Made by a program: the position numbers and the translations under genes
Notes under the pieces: generated by a model
The model's database searches: none
Told to the model about the DNA's origin: nothing
What the model saw: the letters and a program-made list of their open reading frames with translations, nothing else
Assembly (NCBI GenBank): GCA_028023455.1
Contig: JAQFVV010000012.1
Coordinates: 13,158,364-13,222,363 of the forward strand
Reading direction: 5' to 3'
From: Epiperipatus broadwayi
Lineage: Eukaryota; Onychophora; Udeonychophora; Euonychophora; Peripatidae
DNA length: 64,000 nucleotides
In this document: positions 21,442 through 33,059 of the stretch, piece by piece
How positions within the stretch are numbered: position 1 is the stretch's first letter
How the letters are laid out: every line of letters starts with the position of its first letter

Positions 21442-21692
21442 TTCTTTATTATTTCAATTAATCAGTTTTACAAATTTGTTATCTGCTTTATATATACAAT
21501 GTTATCTTTTTGACAAATATTTTAATGTAACATATGTTTGCTAATGCTTTCTATTTAAAATAACATTTCTATAATTAAACTTTCTTTGTGTTTTCTTATC
21601 TTTTGTTTTTCTGGAGTCACTAAATATCGCTTCCTATCTTATACATTATTAAACTTAATAAATCTATATTTTTAACCAAATACAACAGTAAA

Positions 21693-22263
21693 TAAAAAAT
21701 GTATGAATAAAACAAAAAAACTCAATATAAAAAATTGGTAAATAGATTGCAAACATAAAAAAAATAGAGCATGTTTATTGTACTTTAATAGCACAATTCA
21801 ATATTGGTGTAAAAAACTTCAGGCAGAGGGAATGTTTAATTACTCTAATAAGGTTTCCACTCCATGCATGTAATCTAAGCACTGAAACTTTTGAATTTGT
21901 TTTAAAAAAAGCCATTTTACATCACATTAGTTTAGATAATCTACACATTCAGAGAAGTTTCAGTAGTTAAGTGGAAATTGTACCCAAGTATTGCACAACC
22001 AAAGAGTAATGTGTTATTGCAAATTTTAAGAGCAAAAACCCTTAATGCAAAAGACAAAAATAATATTCATAAAAATATGTTTACATTTATTTTAATGAGA
22101 ATAAAACGTTTGGAAAAAAATCCAAAAGTAACATACAACTGATAAAAGACTTTTCATTGTGCTATTATCAATGATTTGTTAAAGCAAGTTTATCAATATC
22201 ATTAAAAATTTCACCAAGAAATAATTTAAATTTTAGATTTGTATCTTACTTCTTTTACACTTT
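21693..22263. other. AT-rich non-coding stretch
   Basis: No gene, repeat copy or RNA feature is supported between the Gypsy element and the microsatellite. Confidence 0.4.
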
Positions 22264-22401
<138 letters not shown>

Positions 22402-22423
22402 TAAAATTCACTTATTGACATCC

Positions 22424-24639
22424 CTATTGTAACGAGCATAGACGTTCGTTACATTGGTTTTTTTTTTAAATTTATTAAACATGAAAGTAAATTAAAAAGT
22501 TCGCATTTAAAAATTTTCTTTAAGAATTAAAAATTGAAATTAAATATCATCTTAAACTCTTATATATTAATTAAATCGCACAGATAATGAAAAATTATTA
22601 AAATAAAAATTTATTAAAGAAAAAGTATTTTAAAACTAAATTTTAAAAAGATTTGGAGATAAAATTATATCTTTAAATTTATCTTTAAACATATTTTTGA
22701 TTTGGAAAACAGGTTAATTAATCAGAAATGGAAATGATTGTTAATTAGTTAAATGTAAACCAGCCTTGGCATTTAAATGTAAAAACACCGGTCAGATAAG
22801 AAAACAATAGAAACTTTCAGCAAATGAAATAAATCCATTTGGAAATCGGACCTCAACGAAAAGGATCATCTCATTGATGACGTAATGTTAAGTCAATCCT
22901 TCGAATACGTATAAAAGGAAAAATTTTGGAAATTATTAATTAGTGACTAGTTATTGATGATTATTACGATGTAACAGCTAGGTGTTAGTGCTGAGGGGAT
23001 TGAAAAAGACGCACAGCTTCAATCCCTTCAGTTCTGTTAAGAAAGGAAGAAAAATGAGCCATCGTTTCTACATTGAGGACCAACTACACTAAAAAATCTC
23101 CGGATGGATAAATAAATCGGCCAACAGGATACCAATCTTCGGACGACGTGGGAATTCACGTTCAAACGGCAAGGAATATATGAAGATGAACTATTTAAAT
23201 AACCGTAAGAACTTTAAAATTTATGAACAGTAAATTAAAAACTTTCCAGATTTAAATAATTGCAATATTATTCTATCTGACCAACATTATTTATTAATTA
23301 GTTATAATTTTATTTAATGTATTTATTTTGTAAAATCATTTCCATTTATTTATTTTTTGTTCTTTAAGTTTTATTATGATTTTTGTTTTCCGTTAAGTTA
23401 AATTATATAAATGTTAAACTTAAGTCGGGCGTGAATGGCTGTATAGATTTGTAAAGTTATATTAGGGGAGGGTAATCTTAGGTTATTTGTTTCGTGGTTA
23501 AATTGGGTCAATGGATTGGATATATTGGTGTGATTAGTAGATGTAATATTGATTCGCCACGGGCAGAATCGCTTCATACGCCGCACACTTCCGTTTGCCT
23601 ATGGAAGGAATTATAAGTCGGATACCGCAGTTCCTTTCTATGGAGTTTTTTTGTTTTATTGCTCTTCTTTAGAGATAGATGTAATATTCCTATCTCATAA
23701 GAGGCAATTTCTTCTTTTAACCTTTTGTGCTGTCGTATTTTATTACATTGAATACATCGATATATCAGATGAATTGATGCCAGTTTGACTACGAATTTTA
23801 GCCTAAGGTTAAATAGGGATAGAATATTTTAATTTCAATGCAAATCTATGTAGTATTCATGCTCGACCCTAAATAAAAATGCATTAAATTTAAGTTGTTT
23901 ATAGATGCTTGCATGGATTGTTTATCGGTTAACTATGTTTTGCGTTTTCATATTTGATCAAAATATATAGACATTCGATAAATAATGATACCTTACGGTG
24001 AGTATCTAAAATGTATTTATTCGGATGTCTTTTAAGTTATTGGTGACAATGCAAGTATCTTATGGTGAATACTATTGGGTTACATATAAATTTCCCTCCG
24101 CAATTGTCAGTAATCAATAATTTTATATTTTGATCGCTTATGTTTACTTTGGAATGTTTTTAACCGTGTAATCTATGTAACCGATCTATAGCAACTTATT
24201 ATAACAAGCTTTTATAATCCCATCTGTGCGAACTTAATTAAAATGTAAACTTATAATATAATAGAAATTAAAATGTAAATTAAAATCTAAGGTAAAGTTA
24301 AAAATAATGTTAAAATGTAAAACTAATACTAAAATAATTTTAAATCTTATATATATGTGCATAAATAAATGTTTGTATGTTAATTACTGGCAGTGGCTTA
24401 TTTTATTCCTTTTTTTATATATACTCTTAGATTATCTTATTAAATCTCTGCTATTCCACTGAGCTAGTGACATGGGCTAACGACCGGAATCAAAATTTAA
24501 AAAAAAAAAAAAAAAATTTTTTTTTTTTTTTTTGACTTACGTATCTGCCTACTTTATAAATTTTTCTAGGTTCAAATGCCTAGATGGCGCCCCGTAGTGC
24601 AGTTTACGTTAAGTCGCATTCTCCGGATCGTTACACTAT
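22424..24639 (+). mobile_element. 2.2-kb solo-LTR-like element, copy 1
   Basis: The unit runs from TGTAACGAGCATAG (22428) to GGATCGTTACA (24635), with complementary TGTAACGA/TCGTTACA ends, and is flanked by CTAT at 22424-22427 and 24636-24639. A colinear copy lies at 55594-57817. A TATA box (TATAAAAGG, 22910-22918) is conserved in both. The first 26 bases can themselves fold (TGTAACGA with TCGTTACA). No transposase or polyprotein is present. The 4-bp duplication, TG...CA ends and TATA box favour a solo LTR of a Gypsy-like element over a DNA transposon. Open frames near 23398-23788 recur in part in the other copy but show no motif. Confidence 0.75.
22910..22918 (+). promoter_or_regulatory. TATA box of solo-LTR-like element
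   Basis: TATAAAAGG in the context CGAATACGTATAAAAGG, identical in the second copy at 56070-56078. Confidence 0.5.
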
Positions 24640-25359
24640 ATAATCAATGTGTATAATTTAAAAATTTTTCAAAGACATTATAATGGTCGATGGAATCTCC
24701 CTAATCTAATCTGCCATACCAGGTGCCATTATGCTATTGGAACCTAGAAAATTTATATAATAGGCAGATATGCACGGGAGAGGTTACTTTTTTATCAAAC
24801 CGAAAACACCAGTCACTAGCTCAGGAAGAAGCTGAGCTTAAAATATCACACTGCATATTCAAATTTCTATTCTTAATTTTAAATATTATTAATACAATAT
24901 ATAAAATAAGTTACTGTCAAAATTTAATTTAACAAAACATTTTATTAAATTCTGAAAATTAAATTAACTAGTGAATATTGGATTTAAATTATATGCACAG
25001 ATGGAAGCATTTAATTGATTTAATACAATTTTTAATATTTTAATAAATGTGAATATGCTACATAGATTACACATATAACCAACCCAATCCCTTTTAACCT
25101 TAGGTTAAAATCTCGCATTTAAACCAATGCTAGCTTACTGATATACTGAAATGACCAATGCAAAATGAGATTATTAGCATAACACAATCATGCTAACATG
25201 AATTTACATCTGTAGCATGATATCATTTGAAAAATAAAGAATCATGGTAGGAAGGAATGAGCATCATCCCCATGATCATTAATAAAATTCACCAACAGAC
25301 AGGAACAATCCACTGCCCAATTGGTGATACAAAAAAAATTATTTGAAATATATATATAT
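24640..25359. other. AT-rich non-coding stretch
   Basis: No gene is supported. The 69-codon frame at 24723-24932 has no motif. Confidence 0.4.
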
Positions 25360-26374
25360 TGTAACAGTAGCTGGGTTCAAACCCTGTTACAAGAAAGGGA
25401 AAAGCGCGTATGCATTACCCTCAAATACCAGCATATATTCAAGCGGGTGATAAAGGGTTAAAATATATATAGTTATTCATATATATATACGTGCGTGAAA
25501 TAAATTTTAAACTCTTTTTCGTTAGTATTTTTTTTTTAAAAAATAAATGGGGAAGGGATTAATTAGTAAACATTATTTATTTAGAATGTTTTACTTTTGA
25601 AATAGTACAAATTAACAAAATTACAGTTGTGTGCAAATATGTTATATATTGTTTATTGATTTAAGTTTAATTATATTTAAAATTAACGAGGGTAGTGAAG
25701 AAGGAATGTTGTTTGTGCCTTCAAGCAGTTTTATGTTTAAATCACAATCGCTAATTACTATGAAAATAAAATTCCAAGAAAAAGCCAGAGAATGTTTGAC
25801 CAAAACAATGGAAATGAAAATTTAAAGAAAGAAAAGTAATTTGGAAAGGCAAAACTATTCAAAGAAAAAGACTTAGATTGAAGATCCGATAAGAAAAAGA
25901 AAATTTCCTTTGTATGACAAATGAAAATTAATTAGAAAAAGAAATTAATTATTGAGGGGAATTTGGGAAATAAAAAAGAGAGGGAGCAGTTAGATCTTGA
26001 CCATTGAGAGAGATAGACTTAAAAAGCTATAGAAGATATATCTAACATGACGGGGTAAAACCTTACGTAAAGGGTTTACTCATCCATAGCCGATGCGAAC
26101 TGACCAGAAGCCGCCTGCCGCCAAAGAACCTCGGAACCTAGTGAATATTCCAGATAGTGGAACAGAAAAGAAATAGAAATGAATCATATGTATAAAAATA
26201 TAAATTCAGTTAATTTGAAAGTTACATTAAACAAGACTTCAACTACGACTCCAACATTATTCATGGCAATTTAAACATCGGACTCGTCAGGGAAAAAATT
26301 ATATCTTTGCGCTTTCATAAAACTACTCCAAATACTACCGGATAGCAGAAATCTATTTGATATGCCTCGTTACA
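25360..26374 (+). mobile_element. Candidate LTR, TGTAACAG...CGTTACA
   Basis: The segment opens with TGTAACAGTAGCTGGG, whose first seven bases pair with CTGTTACA 25 bases later, the same foldback start as the 2.2-kb LTR-like elements. It ends CCTCGTTACA at 26374. The stretch near 26040-26150 has much higher G+C (GCCGCCTGCCGCC). The next bases, TTCGGATCCCAGACCCC, could be internal retroelement sequence. I could not find a matching second LTR or a clean target duplication. Confidence 0.35.
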
Positions 26375-27347
26375 TTCGGATCCCAGACCCCGGGGTTTTC
26401 GTCAGGTAAAGTGAACTCTGTTTTATATCTCTGAAAATTGTTTATGGCTACCCTTGAAAATAATAACTTTCTTAAATCATTTTATAACATAATATTATTG
26501 CACACAATTGTATAGTAGACATTTTTTTTTCTTATATATAAAAACTAATATGTGTTTATTTTAAATTTACTGTTATATCGTTTCATTCATAATTTGGGGG
26601 AACTGACTATATGTTTTAGAGGGGAGGGATAAGAGTTTATTTCCATAGATGGCAATGAGAAAGTAATAGTAAAGTTTAATACAAATTTATCTTTGCGTGA
26701 GAATTATTTAATAATTATGGTTTACATATTTTTTTTTTATCACTTCATTCGCTAAATAAATTCCAATAATTCAAATATGTCCGAGGTAAGCGGATATATA
26801 ATAGTATATTTTCAGTTAAGTACAAACCTATATATATATATTTTATTGTTAACTCCGTTCATCCGATAGGTTTTCCTCCCCACCCTGGGAATGAGTTAGC
26901 TTGGGTCGGGCACTTCATTAATCAGGAAATATAATTCTCATTGTAATAGTGGGTTTGGCGCTTGAGGTCATTGATAAAGTGACGCTCATAAATATATTCT
27001 ACCGTAGACATTTTTTTTTTGGTATTTAGATTTTATTCAAGGCACCAGGGCTACCGTAAATTTTATTCATTAGTCTTAAATTCTAATTATGCAATATTTA
27101 AAATTTGCGTCAAGTAACAATACTTGCCTAAGAATTCGCATCAGAATTCGCGTTGGTGGGTAATATTTAACTATTACCTACAGGTGTTATGGCGACTAAA
27201 CAGCCATAAAAATTCCATCCAGTCGTCGGTTAGGCTCTTTGGTCCACTTCTTGAAATCTATATCATTTAGTTAAGTTCACCAATGTCGAATAAGACGTGG
27301 TAAAAGTTCAAGCCCGTTAAAATATATATATATGAAATGCTTTGTAA
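26375..27347. other. Mixed AT-rich sequence, possible retroelement interior
   Basis: Slightly less AT-rich than average in places (26860-26990 and 27120-27300) but without coding motifs. It might be the internal remnant of the LTR-like element immediately upstream. Confidence 0.3.
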
Positions 27348-27533
27348 ATGGGGATAGCAGTCTTTGCTGGCTTACTGTCCCAACCAGAGTGTAAGAAAGT
27401 CAATGGCATAGGAAATAGACAATGTGATGGATACACTTTTGGGCCATACATTCAGGTGGGTATATGCCCTGTATCCGAATGCAATACAAGGGAACAAGTA
27501 TCCAATGCACCTACTCAAATTACATTAACATAA
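27348..27533 (+). CDS. Unassigned 61-codon open frame, less AT-rich
   Basis: The frame reads MGIAVFAGLLSQPECKK then GIGNRQCDGYTFGPYIQ and ends QITLT before a TAA. Its G+C is visibly higher than its flanks and it has four cysteines. CAG|GTGGGT at about 27455 could be a splice donor. I do not recognise it, and no acceptor, signal peptide cleavage site or neighbour supports a gene. It may be a fragment of a mobile element. Confidence 0.2.
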   Translation: MGIAVFAGLLSQPECKKVNGIGNRQCDGYTFGPYIQVGICPVSECNTREQVSNAPTQITLT

Positions 27534-27721
27534 AACAACTGTACATCTATCCACTAGTACCGATTCAACTACAAAACAATTAGCGCCAAAATAACACACC
27601 TTAAACTAACATAATCTTACGAATCTATGCAGCCATTTATGCTTATTTTTAAATTATTAATTTAAAAGAAATTTACGAGAATGGAAATGATAATACTAGC
27701 AAACATATTAAAAGAAAATAT

Positions 27722-27975
27722 GACAACTAAGTTTCTGCTTAATCGGATGAGATTTTATGGATTAGCTACCATTTAGATTTAATTATTTGAAAAGTTCTTA
27801 GATTATTAAAGTACTTGAAAAATTCTTTGACAACTAAGTTTCTGCTTAATCAGATGAGATTTTATGGATTAGCTACCATTTAGATTTAATTATTTGAAAA
27901 GTTCTTAGATTATTGAAGAACTTGAAAAATTCTTAGACTATTAAAGTATTTGAAAAGTTCTTAGATTATTAAAGT
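27722..27975. repeat. 107-bp tandem duplication with 30-bp subrepeats
   Basis: GACAACTAAGTTTCTGCTTA starts at 27722 and again at 27829; the two 107-bp units are almost identical. Downstream, a shorter unit around TTAGATTATTAAAGTACTTG repeats two to three more times to about 27975. Confidence 0.9.
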
Positions 27976-28071
27976 TCATACTTCCCTTGGCTGTAAGTTT
28001 ACTGAAGCACGTCTTGACAGTCCTTGATATGTCTCACAATTTAAAGTTCTTTCCATTTTATATTGTTCTAG

Positions 28072-28137
28072 GTGGAGACAAGTCCTTTCTGGCCAGTTTC
28101 TAGGAATCATTATTCTCTGGAGCCCACTTCAGCTGAT
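28072..28137 (+). CDS. Speculative internal exon (22 codons)
   Basis: An acceptor-like TATATTGTTCTAG precedes 28072 and GAT|GTAAAT follows 28137. The frame set by a stop at the acceptor itself is open and reads VETSPFWPVSRNHYSLEP. If not spliced it would continue to VNIENINYC and a stop. The interval has higher G+C than its surroundings. No homologue comes to mind and no partner exons were found, so this may be chance. Confidence 0.2.
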
Positions 28138-29865
28138 GTAAATATAGAAAACATAAATTATTGCTGACCCCTACATTTTGGATATCCACAATACACTTAT
28201 AAATGTATTTAAATTACACGCAATCAGCAAGAGCAATCCTAATCTAAATCTCAACTTCAAAGTTTTATTTTTATATCTTTGTGAATTCTTATCATTAAAT
28301 TCCAGGATTGATCTTGCCTAGCTTGACTTTTCTCTGAAGGACCGGTGTTTATTTCCATTATCAGTCAGCTTTCTTTAGAGCGGAACTCAAAATTTTATCA
28401 CTAGTATTTTTTTAATTTATCTCTTAAGTGACTTTATGCCCAAGGGCCTGTTTGCAATTATGTCAATATAGAAAAGCATTTCCATTCTAATATTAAAAAT
28501 AATTAATTAACAACTTTTTTTTCATTCTTTTATATTAAAACAATCTTGTTTTTAGATTTTAAACTTTAAAGAATTATATGATTAGTTTGCCATCTGTGCA
28601 TTATATATATTAATTTAAATAAAATTATTAAATTCTCTTTTTATATATATATATATTTCTACTTGAGAATGATTTTATATTTTTTTTCCACTTTTATTTG
28701 AAAGAAATGTAACGGGGTGATTTGTTTAACTACTTTTTAAATTTAATGAAAAAAAGTTAATTTATCAGATTTATTTCAACATATGTACTGCAATATCTGT
28801 GGTATATTATACAGATTGTAAATAATGGATTTTATAATTATGTAAATACATAGGTTGTTCCTGAATAAATTATCTTAATTTTAACATACTCTAGAAAAAA
28901 ATCAACAAACAGACTATTATGTAAATAAGTAAAAGACTTGAATCATATAAAAACCATGATCTAAAACTTGGACTCACAGAGAGATGGTGAATTAGTGCAT
29001 GAAAAGTGTGCTAAGTAAACACAAAGAAAACTTGGAGATAGTGTGATTCATTTTCTTCTAATAACGGATTGTCACATAAAGTGAAATATTGAATTGTCAG
29101 AAGCATAATTGTACCAGAAAACACATATACATATATCACAATAATAAGCACATAAGTGCAAAAGACCTCACATTTAAAACACATAATGCAGCTTATATTA
29201 TCCTGTGTGTGATGTTTACAGCCTCCATGAATGCTGCAGTCATGGTAAAGGTGGTCAGATAAGCAAAAATAACTATAAAACAAAAAAACTTTATAACTAT
29301 AAATTGACATTTATTGCCAACAAAATAACAATGGTAAAAGTTAAATTAACACTGCTTAATATATAAAATAACAATTTATGACTTTACATAGATTAGTATT
29401 ATAATAACACTTACAATAAAACAGGCAAAACACTATACGTATTGTCACATTGGCTTAACACTTACAATACTCAGCCATAAAAGTATGGCTTGCAAAAAGA
29501 TCTCTAGATCCACACAAATCTTCAGTAAGTGGAGTTCACTGGATCATCCAAAATCCTTTGAACACTTGGCCTTGTAGTTCCTCGAGATAAATGTGACTAA
29601 CTCCATCAACATATTTGTGAGTGAAGACTTCAATTCTTCCTACAGGTGAGCTTTTATTTCTTGGTCAATCCAATCCCAGATAGCAACATTACAGCAATGG
29701 AAAGTTCTAGAACACTAATTACTACCATCCTGGTCTATTCTTTTAGTTAAATATTTTCTAATACGGAACCGCTTATGGATGCTGGCTGGTTCCATTGTCA
29801 GTTTCCATGGTTATATGTATTAAACTGCAAGACGACCCTGATAACTGCAGGCATAGCATTGGGGC
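28138..29865. other. Non-coding; less AT-rich patch at 29.4-29.87 kb
   Basis: Mostly AT-rich with no supported gene. From about 29440 to 29865 composition is more balanced and minus-strand fragments such as MELVTFISRNYKAKC can be read, but these do not form a domain that I recognise; it is probably an eroded mobile element. Confidence 0.35.
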
Positions 29866-31110
29866 TTTTAGCTTTGGATGTGTAGACACAGGGTGGCTTC
29901 TTGATCAAGCACCAGGGTAGGTATAATGTTTGGGTCAATGATTAGATGAAGCTGAAGTTTGAAATCAAAACTGTTGTTTGCTATTGAAGTGTCTCTTACA
30001 TAAATTCGTTTAAACAGAATGATCTTGCCAAATGGCTGCATAATTTTTTTGAAAGTCATCACAAGAGTACCCAAAGTAAGTGTTTTTAAGCACCCCCGTG
30101 ATGTAGCTATAGTAGTATTCATCAACAACTTCAATGACAACAAATCCCTTGCTGATGCCAATATTATTATCATGCCCATGTTGACTTTTAAGTCATTCTG
30201 ATCCCTCACATAGAAGACTTTATCCCTTGGAATGGGCAGAATACAGGCCGAATTTGTAATATTTTATTGAATACAAGTATAATTTATATACTTGAAGTTT
30301 AGATATAATTATAAAAGACTTGAACACACACTTTCAAGCTTCCTTCAATTGATACACATCATCACATGTATACTGGATCATTTATTTTTTCATAGGTGTG
30401 TGATCATGTATATCAGTAGCATAAGATAGTGCAGTATCTGAAGGGAACTTGAAAGTCTTTGTTCAGGTCCCTTATTGTTACATCTAAACTCCTAAGTATA
30501 TAAATTATACTTATATTCAATTAAATATTACAAATTTGGCCCATATCCTGCCTATTTCTCTTTTTTGTATTTAAATGGATAAAGTCCTATATGTGAATGG
30601 TCAAAATGACAACATGGCATGACAATAATATTGGCATCAACAAGAAATTTGGGCATTCCCTTCTCAGAGTTTCAATAATAAGGATGGCTAAAGAGTTGGA
30701 GAGTGAAGAAGACTAAGACATGTCCATTAAAGTTTGAAGATTTGCAATCTTAATATAAACTGAGCACTGATTATATATGTGTAGAAGATGATCTGGAACT
30801 ACTGATGAGTGCTAATTCAGCATGAAATACATATATTGCAGATCATTTATCTTTTTCACATGAGTTGTGGTCATGTATACCAGTTGTGCAAAAGGGATCT
30901 TGAGAATCTATGTTCCAGCCCCTTATGGTTACATTTAAATTCCAAGTATTTGTAATGAATCAAATATTAAAAATTCAGCCTGTATCCTGCCTATCCCTCT
31001 TCTCTGTATTTAAATGGATAAGATCCTATATGGTAGGGAACAGAATGACTTAAAGTCCACATGAGCATGGCAGTAATGGGCCATTCCATTATCACAGTTT
31101 AAAAAGTATT
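29866..31110. mobile_element. Cluster of nested MITE copies
   Basis: Segments of the 42.3/43.9/54.8-kb MITE family occur in both orientations. Examples are CCCATGTTGACTTTTAAGTC with CTGATCCCTCACATAGAAG near 30170-30220, AAAAGACTTGAACACACAC at 30315, and the inverted half TGTCCATTAAAGTTTGAAG, CTGAGCACTGATTATATAT and CAGCATGAAATACATATAT at 30722-30840. Related tails near 30470-30560 and 30920-31040 (each with GTATTTAAATGGATAA) indicate at least two overlapping insertions. No coding sequence; open frames near 29868-30209 are incidental. Confidence 0.7.
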
Positions 31111-31732
31111 ATTATGTTTCAACCATAAACGTTATTTATCCAACAAAGTTACAAAAGATTTTTTTGAAAAAATTATTACATGGGCAATCCATGGTAGTAT
31201 CAAATAATGTAAAAAAAATTTTTTGTTCAAAATATTATTGCAAGAGTCCTTAGAAAATTTAGATTGCTGTCTCCAGATGTGGAATTCAGGCTTGGATTTT
31301 AATATATGTTGAGTTCCTAAGATAAAATATAATCAATACTGTTAGCTATTGTCCAAGTGAAGGGCTGGTGAATAATGACTGGTCAATTGTTTGTCAGTTG
31401 CTGAAAATTGGTGGCAGCTTGGAGATTAGCAATGGTAGAAAATTATGTTGCATAAAATGAGAATCCAGAAAATCAATGGCAAATAGGTGGTGCCAGAATA
31501 ATGAACAGTGTATTAGAATGGAGTGCCAATTTGTGAGTCTTTTATAAACTAGATTGCCTTATGAGTGACGAAGTGGCTGCAAAAATATCTGGTGATGCCA
31601 TGCTTGAGTCTCGTATTTTTAATTGGTGAAGTTTGTTTAGAAAAGTGGAGAGGTGCTGTCTGTTATTATTGTTCAGGGTGAAAGTGCAATGGGTGCACCA
31701 AAAATCAAATAGGATGAAAATGGCTGCATGCA
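31111..31732. other. AT-rich non-coding stretch
   Basis: No supported gene. The 31542-31733 minus frame lacks motifs and overlaps the 3' edge of the LINE remnant. Confidence 0.35.
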
Positions 31733-32935
31733 AATTCTTGATAAAACTCTTCTAAACATATCACAATGTCATCTCTCTTTTTAATAATAGTTCTATCTTT
31801 TTTTATTGTTGTAGAAATAAGCATATCAATGCCAAGACATTGTTTTTTACACTCTTGAAAACGATTCTTTTCTATAGATTTCCTTGATAATTCACAATTA
31901 AACTTTCTTACATCATTATCAACTTTTTTCAAATTATTTTTAATATCTTCTATATTTTGTGCAGTTTTAAAAGTGTATCATTATCTTTTTATTGATTTAC
32001 TTCAAATCTGAATAATATTCTCAATCTCTTACATATTTTAAAAATTATTTAAAAGCTCTAATTTAAATTTATTGGAACATTTCTGATGATTAAAAATATC
32101 AACTATAAATACTGTTTTTCTTAATAATTTTTCTCTCTACTTTTATTATAATACATATCTTACATCTCACTAATTGGTTATCACTTCCTGTGTTGAATTT
32201 ATTAAAACAGTGACATTTTAATATTAAAAAAATAATTTCAAACTTATTCTTTATAAGGGTTGAATTAGCTGGATAACAATTTACAGGAGAAAACTTTTTC
32301 ATTAGAATACATCTTTATTCTGTTAAGTAGCAACAATTTGTGTCCCAAAATGCATTCTAAATCTTGCATAAAAATTAAGCAATTATAATATTCCTATACT
32401 AAAAAAATATTTTGTTACTTTGAATTTAAAATAAACAAAATTTGATTAAATAAAAAAAAAAAAACCTTTACATATGTAAATCTACAAATACAGATTTCTC
32501 ATGTAACCAAAGCAACTCAAGCTATGTAAAACCATGTAACTAATCCACAGTATGTAAAAATTCCTGTAATGCTGTGTAAAATAATAAGTCAACTTTTATA
32601 AATGTAAACCTACGAGTACAGATTGCCCATGTAAACTCAGCAATCCAAGCTATGTAAATTCTTGTAACCCTTTAAGACAAATAAAGCTTATCTTTATAAA
32701 AAAAAAATATTACAATTTTGAAATATATATTTTGTTAGTCAAAATATAATTCCATAACTCCAATTTCTTCTTAATATTTTTCTCTAAAAAAAATTTTTTT
32801 TTTTTTTTGTGTGAACTCCATAAGTCTATATCCTCTCTCATTACTACTGCCATAACCAAATTTACTCTTAGCACTTTCATATTTCAATTGTTTACCAATT
32901 CTAGCATTAGATTCATCCATCTATCAAGATGTGAA
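31733..32935 (-). pseudogene. RTE-like LINE endonuclease-to-RT linker, broken
   Basis: Three minus-strand pieces lie in LINE ORF order. At 32912-32812, NARIGKQLKYESAKSKFGYG then SSNERGYRLMEF matches the apurinic endonuclease segment with 'G-x-x-NERG-x-x-L'. At 32302-32099, FNTGSDNQLVRCKICI and VERKIIKKN matches the endonuclease C-terminal 'SDH-x-LV' motif, with the catalytic histidine changed to asparagine. At 31980-31733, IEDIKNNLKKVDNDVRKF, KKDRTIIKKRDD and ICLEEFYQEFACS match the linker ahead of the RT domain. The RT itself is absent. A plus-strand retroposon (about 32464-32708) interrupts the endonuclease. The order and motifs support an RTE-type LINE, though the copy is old. Confidence 0.65.
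32464..32708 (+). mobile_element. Retroposon 3' end with tandem units and poly(A)
   Basis: Two related units of about 130 bp follow one another: the first has TGTAAATCTACAAATACAGA, CATGTAAC and CAAGCTATGTAAA; the second has TGTAAACCTACGAGTACAGA, CATGTAAAC and CCAAGCTATGTAAA. AATAAAGC at 32682-32689 and an A-run at 32699-32707 follow. This looks like the 3' UTR of a retroposon or processed transcript inserted into the minus-strand LINE. Confidence 0.6.
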
Positions 32936-33059
32936 TAAAGAAAATTTGAAAATATATTCGTTTATTTAAGATAGTTTACCTTAATAATCCAAAGGGCATT
33001 TTTAAATGCATTGTGATTTGCAGATTATCCAGATACTTTTTAAAAAAGTTAAAAAAAAA

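Larger units (their letters stand above)
19627..21687 (-). repeat. 5' LTR of the Gypsy element, with inserted TIR element
   Basis: Matches the interrupted LTR at 13247-17341 over about 1 kb, including ATTCTAAAATGAATTT near its start and AAATACAACA at its end. It is split at TTAAGCAATTT by the element at 20382-21433. It carries the TATAAATAG box at 20185-20194 that would drive the minus-strand transcript. Small open frames here (19998-20285 and 20807-21118) are incidental. Confidence 0.85.
13242..21692 (-). mobile_element. Ty3/Gypsy-type LTR retrotransposon with nested insertions
   Basis: The element runs on the minus strand. GTAAA at 13242-13246 and 21688-21692 is the target duplication. Two related LTRs (13247-17341 and 19627-21687) enclose a 2.3-kb internal region with a primer-binding site, Gag with zinc knuckles, integrase and polypurine tract in the right order. 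The segment between Gag and the integrase N-terminus is only about 150 bp, so protease, reverse transcriptase and RNase H are deleted. Removing the nested Tigger from the 3' LTR and the 1.05-kb inverted-repeat element from the 5' LTR leaves LTRs of about 976 and 1001 bp. The two-knuckle Gag resembles Mag-type Gypsy elements. The element is defective and frameshifted. Confidence 0.85.

Noticed and set aside
23549-23788. 79-codon frame in the first 2.2-kb LTR-like copy
   Set aside because: It shows no domain and the corresponding frame is not kept open throughout in the second copy.
24440-24600. Possible tRNA boxes (TAGCTCAGTGG on the minus strand, GGTTCAAATGCC on the plus strand)
   Set aside because: The two boxes are in opposite orientations and both lie within the repeated 2.2-kb LTR-like element, so they do not make a tRNA gene.
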